Origin: Cytophagales bacterium
GTDB taxonomy: Bacteria; Bacteroidota; Bacteroidia; Cytophagales; Spirosomataceae
Length of the DNA stretch: 36,059 nt
Direction: 5' to 3'
Assembly: GCA_013298805.1 (NCBI GenBank)
Contig: JAAFIU010000016.1
Coordinates: 1 to 36,059 of the forward strand
Part shown: positions 26,202-35,789 of the stretch, in pieces
Numbering within the stretch: the first letter of the stretch is position 1
How the letters are laid out: every line of letters starts with the position of its first letter
The notes under the pieces: model-generated
The model's input: the letters and a program-made list of their open reading frames with translations, nothing else
The model's database searches: none
What the model was told of the DNA's origin: nothing
Program-made: the position numbers and the translations under genes

Positions 26202-29200
26202 TTAGATTATGTTGCTTAGAATTTTACCAACGGTGTTGGGTAGTTTTATGTTTACCATTGCCATGCTTTTTCGGACTGGACTTCCTGGCGTTTGTAAAGT
26301 CTTAAATACTTCTCCAATAATTTCACCTTGTTCTTCACTGTCAAGGTTTTCAATGGATTTTACACTCAATTCATAAATCATCCCTACGTTGGCTTCTTGC
26401 ATCTCCTCTGCAAAATATAGCTCACAAACCAAATGATTCATTACATCTTCAAAGAAACCAGCTACTTGTTTGTTGTCCGCATAAGGGTTTACTCGTTCAT
26501 GCTCGGAGTTGTATAAATACAGCAAATAATCCGCTACTCTTGATATTTTCTTTTCTTCAATAGCATCAGGAACTTTAATGGGTATTTCATTCATTACAAA
26601 GGCTTTTATTTCCCTCGAATTTCCTTGTAACTCAGGAAAATTTTCTTCAAAAATGTACCTAAATAATTTAGAATTAAATACACCTAACAAGTATTTTAAT
26701 TTTTCGCCAGTCATGATAAAACATTTATCATTTGCATAAAAACCTTTATCATCATACGAAAAAGATATGTCTTTTACCATGTTGGGATAAATGATTTTGG
26801 GTTTTTCAAAGTCTTTCCAGTAAGCTATATTGTCTTGAGTCTCAAACCATGCACTACTTGTCTTTTTTCTACTGCCTTGTTCTCCACTTTGCTCAAGTCG
26901 ATGTTTTCCAAAACTTAACAAATGATTCTTTATCTCTACAAACTCATCAATATCTAAACCCAAAACAGGAAACGTCCCAATCAGCCATAAATCACAAAAC
27001 TCAAAACCATAGCGTCCCACATCTCTACCTCTCAATATTGGTTTGATTATTTCCTTATTGCGAATATCCTTCTCAATGAGTTCGTTCTTTTTAACGGTGT
27101 CAATAATAAAGGCTTCATTAAAACCTGTTAGAACTCCTCTGTTAATATTAACATCCCAGTTTTTTAACCTTACACCTTTTGCTTCTATTTGTTGTTTGAG
27201 GTCATAGCGAGTACGTTCCAAAATCACCCAAGCATCATCTGGCTGGCTTTGAAGAACAATATGATTATTACCAAAATAATGATTGAGATGTTTAACGGCA
27301 TACTGTGTACGACGAGTCAGGCGTAAAGCACGTAACGCATTGGTATTTTTGTGTTTACGATACGCCATAATGGTAGTAAGTACGGTGGCAGACTCAAATA
27401 TTTGGCAGTCAGAAAGGTCAATTAATTTGAGTGGGTCAGTTTCTTCTCTAAAAAACTTTCTTAATGATTGTCCATAATTTGAGCGTAACCAAGAGCTACC
27501 CGTAATATACACCAACACGCCACCTGAGCGTAATAATTGATGTCCACGCTCATAGAAAAGTGCGTAAATATCCCCTGTTGATTCAAAGGTTTCATACTGA
27601 GTTGATAGAGCTTTTAGTTGAGGTTGTTTACTGATTGAGAAATAAGGCGGATTGCCAATGACAATATCAAAGCCACCCTCATCAAAAACTTCTTTAAAGA
27701 ATAACCGCCAAAGAAAATACGGTTTTTCGTTTGGTTTCTTTTGAAGTTCTAATACACGCTGTTCTCTTTCGTCAAATTTTTCGTATTGCTCTATCCACGT
27801 TCTGTATCGCTTCATTTCCTTTGACTTCTCGCTGATTCTACCCGCAACGCCTTGCTCTGTCCAAAGCTTTTCTTGTTTTTCAATCTTAACCCGATAGTCT
27901 AATTTTTCTCGTTCAAAGGCAGTATGTATTTTCTTATTAATTTTATTATCAATCTTTTTCTTTATTTCCGCTTTTGAAGTATTATTTTTCAGCGGGTCGA
28001 AATAATTATGTATCAAAGAAGTTAAATCATTTCTTGAAGCAGCATCAAAAACCAATAGCGTTTGCTTTGGCCCACCAAACATATCCAACTGGTGCTTTTC
28101 CTCCAATACTACGTCATCGTCGTCGTCCGTACCAATTTTACTCAAATCAACCCCTTCAAACGTATCAAAAAGGCTATTTCCTTGCATGATTTTATAGTCA
28201 AGATTAGGCAATGGACGAGGCGTTTCTTCGTCAACCACTAAAGCCAACCAAAACCTCAAACGAGCAATATCAACCGCTCCTTTATCCAAGTCAATACCAT
28301 AGATAGACTTTTCTATAATGCTCAATTTTACCTCAGCAGCATCAAATCTATTGGCGTTCAAAAAAGGGAAAATAAAGCGTTTAGCTTCAAATATTTCCTG
28401 CAAGATACCAATGGGAAATGCCCCTGAGCCAATGGCAGGGTCGCAGATACGTACTTTACTCAGGAGTTTATCTAATTTCTGGGCATTTTCTTTTCTCTTC
28501 AAGAAATCAGAAATATCCTTTTTTCTTATAAAATCTTCAATTGATGCTTCTTCGGGAAAATGGGGTTTAAGGTACTGTTCCAGAGCTTCTTGGCACATAA
28601 ACTGTACCACCTCTTTAGGCGTATAGAAAGCACCTTTATCTTTATTTTCTTCAAGAAGGTTTTCAAAAATATGCCCTAACATTTCGGGGTCAATTCCTAC
28701 TTCTGCATCATCGGGGCTATTTTCGTCAATCGTAAAATTATATTGTTCAAAAAAATCAAACAGTTCAGAGAAATAGCTTTCGGGAAAGTTGAAATAGTTG
28801 GTCTGTGGAGCATCATTATCAAAAAGCCCCCCGTTTAAATAAGGAACTTTTGTGCCTGTAAATCCAAACAAATCATTTTCTCGTGCTGAGTTAAGCGTAT
28901 TGAAAAATAACTCAACCAAACAATCCGAATAGAAGGTTGATTTGTCAGCAGTATTTTGGAATAATTTTTTAATAAATTCAGCATCTCCACCTTTCCAATC
29001 AGACTGATTCGCAGGCACGCCCATCCAACCCTTTTTCTGTAAAAAGTATAAAAAAACAATACGACCTAACAATTTTTTCGCAAAGTCACGGATAGGTTTT
29101 TCTATTTTGTTTATATCCGTTTGTTCTCCATCTTTCAGAATATCATAATACGCTGGTTGATTCTTGATGTACAGCCAAAATCTTTCATAATTGTCTTTAT

Positions 29201-29768
29201 AGCCTTTAAAAAACTCTTTATTGAGTTTATCAACGTTGAACGCTTCGTATAAATCATTCAATGTTAGCGGCTTATCATTCAAAAACCAAAAACGCTCAGT
29301 TGCAGTACGAGTCAGTTCATTTTTCCCAAGTACGTAGGTATATCTTTTTCTTGATTTCTTCTCTTCGGTAGTTTTGCGTTCAATTTCTTGGGTTTCTTCA
29401 TTCATTTCATTTACATCCGAAATAAACGAAAATCTCCATTTCTGTTTAGAATAATCAACAAATACCACAAGGACAGCATCAACATCATACTTGTAGATGC
29501 TTTCTAATATTTTTTTAACCCCAACTTTATTAGACTCAATTTTCACATTCTGCTTCAAATTGACTTCAAAAAGTCCAACCGTTCTTTCATCTGATGTTTC
29601 AAAATTTCCTATTTCAAGGGCATCTATCGCTAAATCATTTTCGGTTAAAGGCATTGGTGTATTACGAATAGGCATATTTTTCACACCAAATACCTCAATA
29701 AGTATCTGCTTCCAAGATTCTTGGTTATACGAGCTTGATAGAATAGTTTGTAGTTGTTGTTTGGTCAT
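26202..29768 (-). CDS. Eco57I-type restriction-modification N6-adenine methyltransferase with extra N-terminal region
   Basis: Motif I DPAIGSGAFPIGIL, motif IV FDIVIGNPPY, C-terminal TRD-like region; N-terminal region contains GLFEVNLKQ. Confidence 0.92.
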   Translation of the reverse strand: MTKQQLQTILSSSYNQESWKQILIEVFGVKNMPIRNTPMPLTENDLAIDALEIGNFETSDERTVGLFEVNLKQNVKIESNKVGVKKILESIYKYDVDAVLVVFVDYSKQKWRFSFISDVNEMNEETQEIERKTTEEKKSRKRYTYVLGKNELTRTATERFWFLNDKPLTLNDLYEAFNVDKLNKEFFKGYKDNYERFWLYIKNQPAYYDILKDGEQTDINKIEKPIRDFAKKLLGRIVFLYFLQKKGWMGVPANQSDWKGGDAEFIKKLFQNTADKSTFYSDCLVELFFNTLNSARENDLFGFTGTKVPYLNGGLFDNDAPQTNYFNFPESYFSELFDFFEQYNFTIDENSPDDAEVGIDPEMLGHIFENLLEENKDKGAFYTPKEVVQFMCQEALEQYLKPHFPEEASIEDFIRKKDISDFLKRKENAQKLDKLLSKVRICDPAIGSGAFPIGILQEIFEAKRFIFPFLNANRFDAAEVKLSIIEKSIYGIDLDKGAVDIARLRFWLALVVDEETPRPLPNLDYKIMQGNSLFDTFEGVDLSKIGTDDDDDVVLEEKHQLDMFGGPKQTLLVFDAASRNDLTSLIHNYFDPLKNNTSKAEIKKKIDNKINKKIHTAFEREKLDYRVKIEKQEKLWTEQGVAGRISEKSKEMKRYRTWIEQYEKFDEREQRVLELQKKPNEKPYFLWRLFFKEVFDEGGFDIVIGNPPYFSISKQPQLKALSTQYETFESTGDIYALFYERGHQLLRSGGVLVYITGSSWLRSNYGQSLRKFFREETDPLKLIDLSDCQIFESATVLTTIMAYRKHKNTNALRALRLTRRTQYAVKHLNHYFGNNHIVLQSQPDDAWVILERTRYDLKQQIEAKGVRLKNWDVNINRGVLTGFNEAFIIDTVKKNELIEKDIRNKEIIKPILRGRDVGRYGFEFCDLWLIGTFPVLGLDIDEFVEIKNHLLSFGKHRLEQSGEQGSRKKTSSAWFETQDNIAYWKDFEKPKIIYPNMVKDISFSYDDKGFYANDKCFIMTGEKLKYLLGVFNSKLFRYIFEENFPELQGNSREIKAFVMNEIPIKVPDAIEEKKISRVADYLLYLYNSEHERVNPYADNKQVAGFFEDVMNHLVCELYFAEEMQEANVGMIYELSVKSIENLDSEEQGEIIGEVFKTLQTPGSPVRKSMAMVNIKLPNTVGKILSNII

Positions 29769-30856
29769 GTTAGTAAGTTTTTCAAGGCTTCAGGATTAGG
29801 TAGTACATTTTTTAGGTGTTCGGGCATTTGTTCAGACAACTGATAAACCGCCACACCCATTGGGTTTGAGATTTGTTGAAAGGCATATTCGACGGTTTTA
29901 TCGCTTTTTTCTTTGCAAAGCACTACACCAATAGCAGGGTTTTCGTCGGGTAGCCGTTCGGTATCGTTCAGCACATTTAGGTAAAAGTTGAGTTGTCCTG
30001 CATCTTGCGGACGGAATTTGCCCTTTTTGAGTTCAAAAGCCACTAAACATTTCAAAATTCGGTTGTAAAATAGCAAGTCGATGAAGAACTCATCTTCATC
30101 CACAACGAGCCGATGTTGATTCCCTATGAAAGAAAAGCCTTTACCCATTTTCATGATAAATTCTTTAATGCTATTCACGATGCCTTTTTCTACTACTCTT
30201 TCATCGTTAGTTTCTACATTGATATAGTCAAGTAAGTATTCATCTTTAAATGCCAACGTAGAACTTTGTTGCAAAGCGATGGGAAGTGTTTTTTCAAAGT
30301 TATTCTGAATCGTTTTGCCTTGCTTTTGGTATAAATTAGCTTTGATTTGCCATTCGAGCATTTCATGCGTCCAATGGTTTTCAACAGATTTCTGAAGATA
30401 AAATAATCGTTCATCCCATACTTTACATTTATTCATCAACAAAGTATGATGCGAAAAACCAACGCCGAAAAATAGCTCTGGTGTAAGTTCCTCTAATTGG
30501 CCAGATGGCATCTGGCTAATTTCAAATTCTTGACCGTCAGTGGTTTGCATTCCTGCCGTTGAAAACGGCAAAAATCGAGCAGAAGAATATTCTTCGGCAA
30601 ATTGCTTCATGTTTTTGAGATTTGTGAAAGAAAATCCACGTAAACCTGGCAATTCTTTTTGCAGGTCGATAGCTATTTGTTCTATGACCTTTGCTCCCCA
30701 TTTTTCGGAAGCAACTTTTTCAGAAAGCCCCTTGCCAATCACCAAATAGAGCATCAATTGCTCACGATTGACTAAGCGAGCGGCAACGAAACGACTCCGA
30801 ATAATTTGTTGCTTTACTTCGTCAATAAAGTTTAAATAAGTGCTTGAAATACTCAT
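29765..30856 (-). CDS. DUF1016 / YhcG-like PDDEXK nuclease family protein
   Basis: VIGKGLSEKVASEKWGAKVIEQIAIDLQKELPGLRGFSFTNLKNMKQFA; FIDLLFYNRILKCLVAFELKKGKFRPQDAGQLNFYLN. Confidence 0.92.
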   Translation of the reverse strand: MSISSTYLNFIDEVKQQIIRSRFVAARLVNREQLMLYLVIGKGLSEKVASEKWGAKVIEQIAIDLQKELPGLRGFSFTNLKNMKQFAEEYSSARFLPFSTAGMQTTDGQEFEISQMPSGQLEELTPELFFGVGFSHHTLLMNKCKVWDERLFYLQKSVENHWTHEMLEWQIKANLYQKQGKTIQNNFEKTLPIALQQSSTLAFKDEYLLDYINVETNDERVVEKGIVNSIKEFIMKMGKGFSFIGNQHRLVVDEDEFFIDLLFYNRILKCLVAFELKKGKFRPQDAGQLNFYLNVLNDTERLPDENPAIGVVLCKEKSDKTVEYAFQQISNPMGVAVYQLSEQMPEHLKNVLPNPEALKNLLT

Positions 30857-30857
30857 G

Positions 30858-33800
30858 TTAGATAAAAGTTTCAGAGATTACAATATCAGGTTCAATAATA
30901 ACGGGTAGAGTATCATTGATTACCCCAAACTCTTCCTCATCTGACTGATTGGTGACATCGTATTTTTTTGCCAATAACAAAATCAAATTATCTCCTTGAG
31001 CCAGTGTAATCTCTTTCTTGTTGATTTTTCTGTTCAGTTGACGAACCTCGTTTGGTAACGGAGTATGAGTACCTTTTTCTATCAAATCAATGAGTTTATC
31101 ACATGAAGTCTTCACTTCTCGGTTTTTGGTATATGTTGCTCGATAATCTCTTAAAAACTTACGGGCTTGTGCAGTGATGGCATCGGCTTTATCATTACTA
31201 CTCACTTTTTCAGCATTTGCTCCAAAGAAGTCACGTTCAAAAGCTTCAAGTGTAACTTGTACTTGCGTATAGTGAGTCTCTGGTAAAGGCAAGGGAACTT
31301 CTGTGGTATTAGCTTCAAAATATTTGGCCGCCTCCAAGAAAGTAAGTGCAGATACCTTATGTTGTTTATCAACTTTATAAAACTCTAACTTGTAAGCAGA
31401 TTTCAGGAATACAACCGTTGAGTTTTGAATTTCATTATTACCAGTTCGACCAGTACGAGCTTTTAGTGGCAGTTTCTCAATACGTTTGAACTCTTTGGGA
31501 TTTAAGTCTTTATACTCACGTATAAATTTAAGATACTTTAAACGTTGGTCTTCGTCGTCGGGCAATCCTTCTTCAAATAATTTAAACTGCTCAACCAATT
31601 CTTCATGCGTAAAAATTTGAGCGTCTTCTCCAAATGTTGAGTGAAAACCTTGCAATTTAATTAAAGCCTTATTGTATAGTTTTATCTCTTCGTCTCCTTG
31701 TTGCGAAGGGTAATAATTGTAATTGAAAATAGTACCCGCTACACTACCAATGCGGTTTACACGTCCAATGCGTTGCATCAAACGAGTAGCGTTCCAAGGA
31801 GTATCGTAGTTAACAATAACGTTTGCTCGATGTAGGTTAACACCTTCCGCCAAAACATCCGTAGTAATAATGATTCGATAATCATCTTTCTGTTTAGCAG
31901 GGTCTTGGTTGGCATCAAAATTATCAAGAATAGTTTCAAATATTTTACTACGATTGTCAGACGATACGCACAGAATAGGCGTATCAATACTTGCTTGAAG
32001 GTTTTTAGTTAGATAATCAGCCGTATCTGTACTTTCTGTAAAGACCACTAATTTACCTGTGGGGTTAATGTCTTTTCTAAGAAATTCGTCTTTAAGGTTC
32101 TCCTGAAAAGCAGCCAATTTAGGGTCGTAAGTTACATTGTCCCATAACGCTACTAATTCAGAAAGTAACGTATAATCACTCTTTAAACCATCTATTAAAC
32201 TGATTAAAGTAGGATCTATATTACTAATAGGTTGCTTAATAAATTCATCTGGAGTGAAAATATTATTACGGGGATTTTTTTGAGATAACGCATCAATCAA
32301 TAATTCAATATCCTCAACACTTGTACCTTTTTCTTGCAAATCATTAATACGTAAGTCTGGTGCTATTAGTATTTTCTCATTCTCAAACATTTCAATCATT
32401 CGTTCAGTAGAAGTTTTGAGATTACTGAGTGATATTTTAAAAGCGTAAAAACTACTCTCCAAACGCTTAATCATTAGCGTTTTCATGATACCCGCCAAAG
32501 ACCTCGATACCAACTCTGCTTGCGTGTAACCACACTCATCTTGTTTCTCTCTTGTTAAGAAACGAATAGCTTGATAGCGATAGTAATGAATATCTTCCGT
32601 CAAAAAATCAACCGTTTTTTTGAACAAGACATTTAGCTTTCCATTTAACTGGTAAAGTTTCGCTTTAGGAGCCGCAATTTCAGGGAACATAATGCCCTGC
32701 TCCTGCAAATCTTTTTGATAGCTTGGAAAATTAAGTAAATTTTTTCGAGTCCTTCTCACCGTAACAGGCTCGATTACTCGGGTGCGTATCTGAGCGTATA
32801 ACTCCCTAATTCTATCCATATTAGGGTCTTCACTGGCAATAATTTCCCTATATTCTCTGATAATTGGCCCAAAGAAAGTTTGTAAATTAGTTTCAGGTAA
32901 TGTACTACGTCGAGCATCTTGAAATAGCTGCAATAAATAATACAAATCTTGCGGACGATTATTAAGTGGCGTTGCTGAAATCAAAACAATCTTTTTACGA
33001 TTATCGGCAATTAATCCTTCTCCATTTCTTGAAGCTTTACAAATACGTTGCAATTGACTGAACATCTGAGATGTATGATTACGATACCTGTGAGCTTCAT
33101 CCACCAAAATCAAATCATACTCTTCCTTAGCCCAATACTTTGGGTCTTTTTCTTCTAATATTTTATCTAAACGACCATTTGTGATAAACTTAGTGTGTTT
33201 ATCTATTTTAAATTGCTTGAATGTATTAATCCAGTTTTTCTCGAGGGCAGGAGGATATATCACTAAAATTTTAGTGTTGACTGAGCCATTAGCTATTAAA
33301 AACCGTTTGGCAATCATCGTAGCTATAAGTGTTTTGCCTAAACCAACAACATCGGCCAAGAAAAAACCATTATGTTCTAATAGCATTTGAAAGCCTTGAT
33401 TGACAGCTTCTACTTGATAACTTAATTTTTTAAAATTCTGAGGTAAATCTCCAACTGTATCAGGGTCATAGTCGATATTCTTTCCAAAATATTCTATCAA
33501 AAATTTTACATATAATTCAAATGGAGTAAAAGTTTGTCCAATGTGTGTCTTTTGTTTAAACAACTGAATATCAGCAGGTAAAATCGGCGTTGATTTCTTC
33601 CAAAGTTCTTCAAATTCATCTTTGGTAAACTTTACATCATCGTAATCTTTCAAAGCAATATTTAATTCATAATTGGGACTTTGTTTTGTTCCCAACCCAG
33701 CATCGGTCAAATTGGATGAACCCATAATAACCCATCCATCTGAGTGTTCTGAATGATTTTCGGGTAACAATAAATAAAACTTAGCGTGAATTGTTTGACT

Positions 33801-34184
33801 ACTCGATGCACGAACTTCGATTTTACCATCAATTAAATCGTTGATAAATTGAAGCACCCCATTTTCCACTTCGGCAGAATACTTAGCTTCTTTAATATCT
33901 TGAATGAACCATTTAAGAAACTCATTCTTGGTTCTATTCTCATCTCCAAAAAACAGCATACCTTTTCGCTGAGCTTCAGCAAAGAGAGAGTCGACATTTA
34001 TACCTACTAATATTTTAACACTTGGCAGATTCTTTAGATAAGGTTGAAGGGCAAAATAACCAGAAGAGCGAAAATAACCTACAACTGCATGAAAGGCATA
34101 CAAATCCTTCATTTGCTCAAATATACCTTTGAATTTATTAAAAAGATTACGTTCGCTACTATTGGTGAAAAACTTGGTTGACAT
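30858..34184 (-). CDS. Fused PLD-like nuclease and SNF2-type helicase
   Basis: PLD motif HAKFYLLLP...GSSNLT; helicase ADVVGLGKT, LILVDEAHRYRN, LISATPLNNR, VLAEGVNLHRANVIVNYDTPWNATRLMQRIGRVNRIGS. Confidence 0.94.
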   Translation of the reverse strand: MSTKFFTNSSERNLFNKFKGIFEQMKDLYAFHAVVGYFRSSGYFALQPYLKNLPSVKILVGINVDSLFAEAQRKGMLFFGDENRTKNEFLKWFIQDIKEAKYSAEVENGVLQFINDLIDGKIEVRASSSQTIHAKFYLLLPENHSEHSDGWVIMGSSNLTDAGLGTKQSPNYELNIALKDYDDVKFTKDEFEELWKKSTPILPADIQLFKQKTHIGQTFTPFELYVKFLIEYFGKNIDYDPDTVGDLPQNFKKLSYQVEAVNQGFQMLLEHNGFFLADVVGLGKTLIATMIAKRFLIANGSVNTKILVIYPPALEKNWINTFKQFKIDKHTKFITNGRLDKILEEKDPKYWAKEEYDLILVDEAHRYRNHTSQMFSQLQRICKASRNGEGLIADNRKKIVLISATPLNNRPQDLYYLLQLFQDARRSTLPETNLQTFFGPIIREYREIIASEDPNMDRIRELYAQIRTRVIEPVTVRRTRKNLLNFPSYQKDLQEQGIMFPEIAAPKAKLYQLNGKLNVLFKKTVDFLTEDIHYYRYQAIRFLTREKQDECGYTQAELVSRSLAGIMKTLMIKRLESSFYAFKISLSNLKTSTERMIEMFENEKILIAPDLRINDLQEKGTSVEDIELLIDALSQKNPRNNIFTPDEFIKQPISNIDPTLISLIDGLKSDYTLLSELVALWDNVTYDPKLAAFQENLKDEFLRKDINPTGKLVVFTESTDTADYLTKNLQASIDTPILCVSSDNRSKIFETILDNFDANQDPAKQKDDYRIIITTDVLAEGVNLHRANVIVNYDTPWNATRLMQRIGRVNRIGSVAGTIFNYNYYPSQQGDEEIKLYNKALIKLQGFHSTFGEDAQIFTHEELVEQFKLFEEGLPDDEDQRLKYLKFIREYKDLNPKEFKRIEKLPLKARTGRTGNNEIQNSTVVFLKSAYKLEFYKVDKQHKVSALTFLEAAKYFEANTTEVPLPLPETHYTQVQVTLEAFERDFFGANAEKVSSNDKADAITAQARKFLRDYRATYTKNREVKTSCDKLIDLIEKGTHTPLPNEVRQLNRKINKKEITLAQGDNLILLLAKKYDVTNQSDEEEFGVINDTLPVIIEPDIVISETFI

Positions 34185-34185
34185 T

Positions 34186-34235
34186 TAGATAAATCTTGAT
34201 TTTTGGAAGATAAACCCAAATATAGATAAATCCTG
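34186..34235 (-). promoter_or_regulatory. Candidate promoter region of defence operon (-7 TATATTTG at 34217-34224) with 13-bp direct repeats
   Basis: TAGATAAATCTTG (34186-34198) and TAGATAAATCCTG (34223-34235). Confidence 0.5.
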
Positions 34236-34264
34236 TCAAATTATTGGACAAATAGAGGCTTAAA

Positions 34265-34291
34265 AGCTAAATCTGTTATACAGTTTTAGCT
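34265..34291. terminator. Hairpin AGCTAAATCTGTTATACAGTTTTAGCT followed by T-tract
   Basis: Stem-loop with flanking A/T tracts on both strands; sister hairpin at 34614-34640. Confidence 0.6.
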
Positions 34292-34613
34292 TTTTTGTTT
34301 TACTAATTATTCAGCGTTACAAACGCTTTGTACACGATTACATATTACTTTAAATTTTTAAACAATCTCTCAGTAACTTTTACAGCTTTAGCAATCTATT
34401 TCACCATCCTCATACTTCCATCAAATGATAAAAACCATTCTCAGCTCTCTTTAATTTATCGCCAAAAGATAACGTTTGCCAGTAGGCTTATATGGTAACC
34501 GTCAACGCCAAAATTGGGATTTGGTGTTCTAAAAAATCAAGTCTTGGTCGGTGAGCATGGATGAATTTTGCCAATAAGTGAAAGTAAAATATATGTTAGA
34601 TACCCGAAACAAA

Positions 34614-34640
34614 AGCCAACTCTGTTATACAGAATTGGCT
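34614..34640. repeat. Sister hairpin AGCCAACTCTGTTATACAGAATTGGCT
   Basis: Same length and TCTGTTATACAG core as 34265-34291, stem compensatory change. Confidence 0.6.
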
Positions 34641-34654
34641 CGTTTCACTCCGTT

Positions 34655-34694
34655 ATACCTTGTAATACCCAGTAATACAGTGTAAAATGGAGTA
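34655..34694. repeat. 10-bp iteron array (minus-strand units TACACTGTAT, TACTGGGTAT, TACAAGGTAT plus one degenerate)
   Basis: Plus-strand ATACCTTGTA ATACCCAGTA ATACAGTGTA AAATGGAGTA. Confidence 0.8.
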
Positions 34695-34702
34695 TTATAG
34701 GG

Positions 34703-35158
34703 TTATTCATAGATTGTCCAACCAATTCCTTCGGTATAAATAGCTTTTCGTTCCTCCTTCTTTTTGTTGATATATTGGAAGTCCCAAGTAGCTTTGTCTT
34801 TGATATGGAGGATACGCTCAACCTTTCGCTCCTGAGATGCCATCAATAGTTTTGGCTCAGTTTTGTTTTTATCTTTAACCTCTTCTTCTTCTTTCAAATC
34901 TGAATTGAGTTTACCGTTTACAGTTGCCACCATTTTTTTGAAACCACCCACTAAAATATCTTTGAAATAGATTATTGCTCCAAAACCAAACATCAACAGG
35001 CACACACCAATTATCTTCCAGATGGAGGTAGATTCAGAGTTCTTTGGAAACGGATGGTAATTAGAATTATATTGATTTGGAAAATGGGTATTATCCGAAT
35101 TAGAATTTGTTTTATTAAAGACTCCAAAAGGGTCTTTTGAATATAGGTTGTTATACAT
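34703..35158 (-). CDS. Single-TM membrane protein of unknown function
   Basis: One TM segment IWKIIGVCLLMFGFGAIIYFKDILVGGF; overlaps the upstream gene by 8 bp. Confidence 0.75.
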   Translation of the reverse strand: MYNNLYSKDPFGVFNKTNSNSDNTHFPNQYNSNYHPFPKNSESTSIWKIIGVCLLMFGFGAIIYFKDILVGGFKKMVATVNGKLNSDLKEEEEVKDKNKTEPKLLMASQERKVERILHIKDKATWDFQYINKKKEERKAIYTEGIGWTIYE

Positions 35159-35762
35159 GATAATAAGTTGGTTGGAGTTGATTAGGTACGATTACTTCTT
35201 GATAATAATGTTGAGTTAAAACCGAAACAATATCAGGCAAATCTCTGATGCTGCGATTATTTTGACTGAGCGTTGTAAAGATTCCTTTTAACAAAGGCGT
35301 TTCGTAGAGTTGAAGCCTATCAGCCAAGTTTTTAATTTGCTGACGTTCATCAGATACTGATTGTTCTCTTACCTTTTGTCGATAGCCATTTAAAGCAATA
35401 TCTATCTGATGTTGAATATGTTGTTCGCTAAGTTTGTGGGTTGTTTCGGTGGCTTCTTGCCAGAGTGTTTTAGGCTCTTCACGAAGTCGTTCAGTTAATT
35501 GAGTGTTTTCATCTTTTAGCTCAATAACTTTTAGTTGAGTCTCCTGTAAAGTTCTTCTAACCTCTGCCAATTCTTGGTGTAATTGTAGAACCTCATTATT
35601 ATCTTCTGGTGGGGCCTCCAATTTATTCCAATTCGATTCTAAAATAAAAAGAACGTACTCTGACATAGTCATTTCCCGCTTATCAGACTCGTCCATCAGT
35701 TTTTTCTTTACGTCTAAGGTTGTCCTGACGTTGATGTTTGCACTCAAATTGATGTTATTCAT
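35151..35762 (-). CDS. RHH-like N-terminus plus coiled-coil protein
   Basis: ANINVRTTLDVKKKLMDESDKREMTMSEYVLFILES (strand-helix-helix) followed by heptad-rich QLHQELAEVRRTLQETQLKVIELKDENTQLTERL. Confidence 0.75.
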   Translation of the reverse strand: MNNINLSANINVRTTLDVKKKLMDESDKREMTMSEYVLFILESNWNKLEAPPEDNNEVLQLHQELAEVRRTLQETQLKVIELKDENTQLTERLREEPKTLWQEATETTHKLSEQHIQHQIDIALNGYRQKVREQSVSDERQQIKNLADRLQLYETPLLKGIFTTLSQNNRSIRDLPDIVSVLTQHYYQEVIVPNQLQPTYYHV

Positions 35763-35789
35763 AAAATAATTGTGATTTAGTTGATGTCT

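Noticed and set aside
20346-34184. Calling the cluster DISARM or BREX
   Set aside because: No DrmA/DrmB (DUF1998), PglZ, BrxC or Lon-like protein is encoded in the window; only component-level similarity.
24341-34184. Short ORFs on both strands inside defence genes (e.g. 25521-25838, 28318-28626, 29497-29799)
   Set aside because: Fully nested in long coding genes, translations look like spurious frames.
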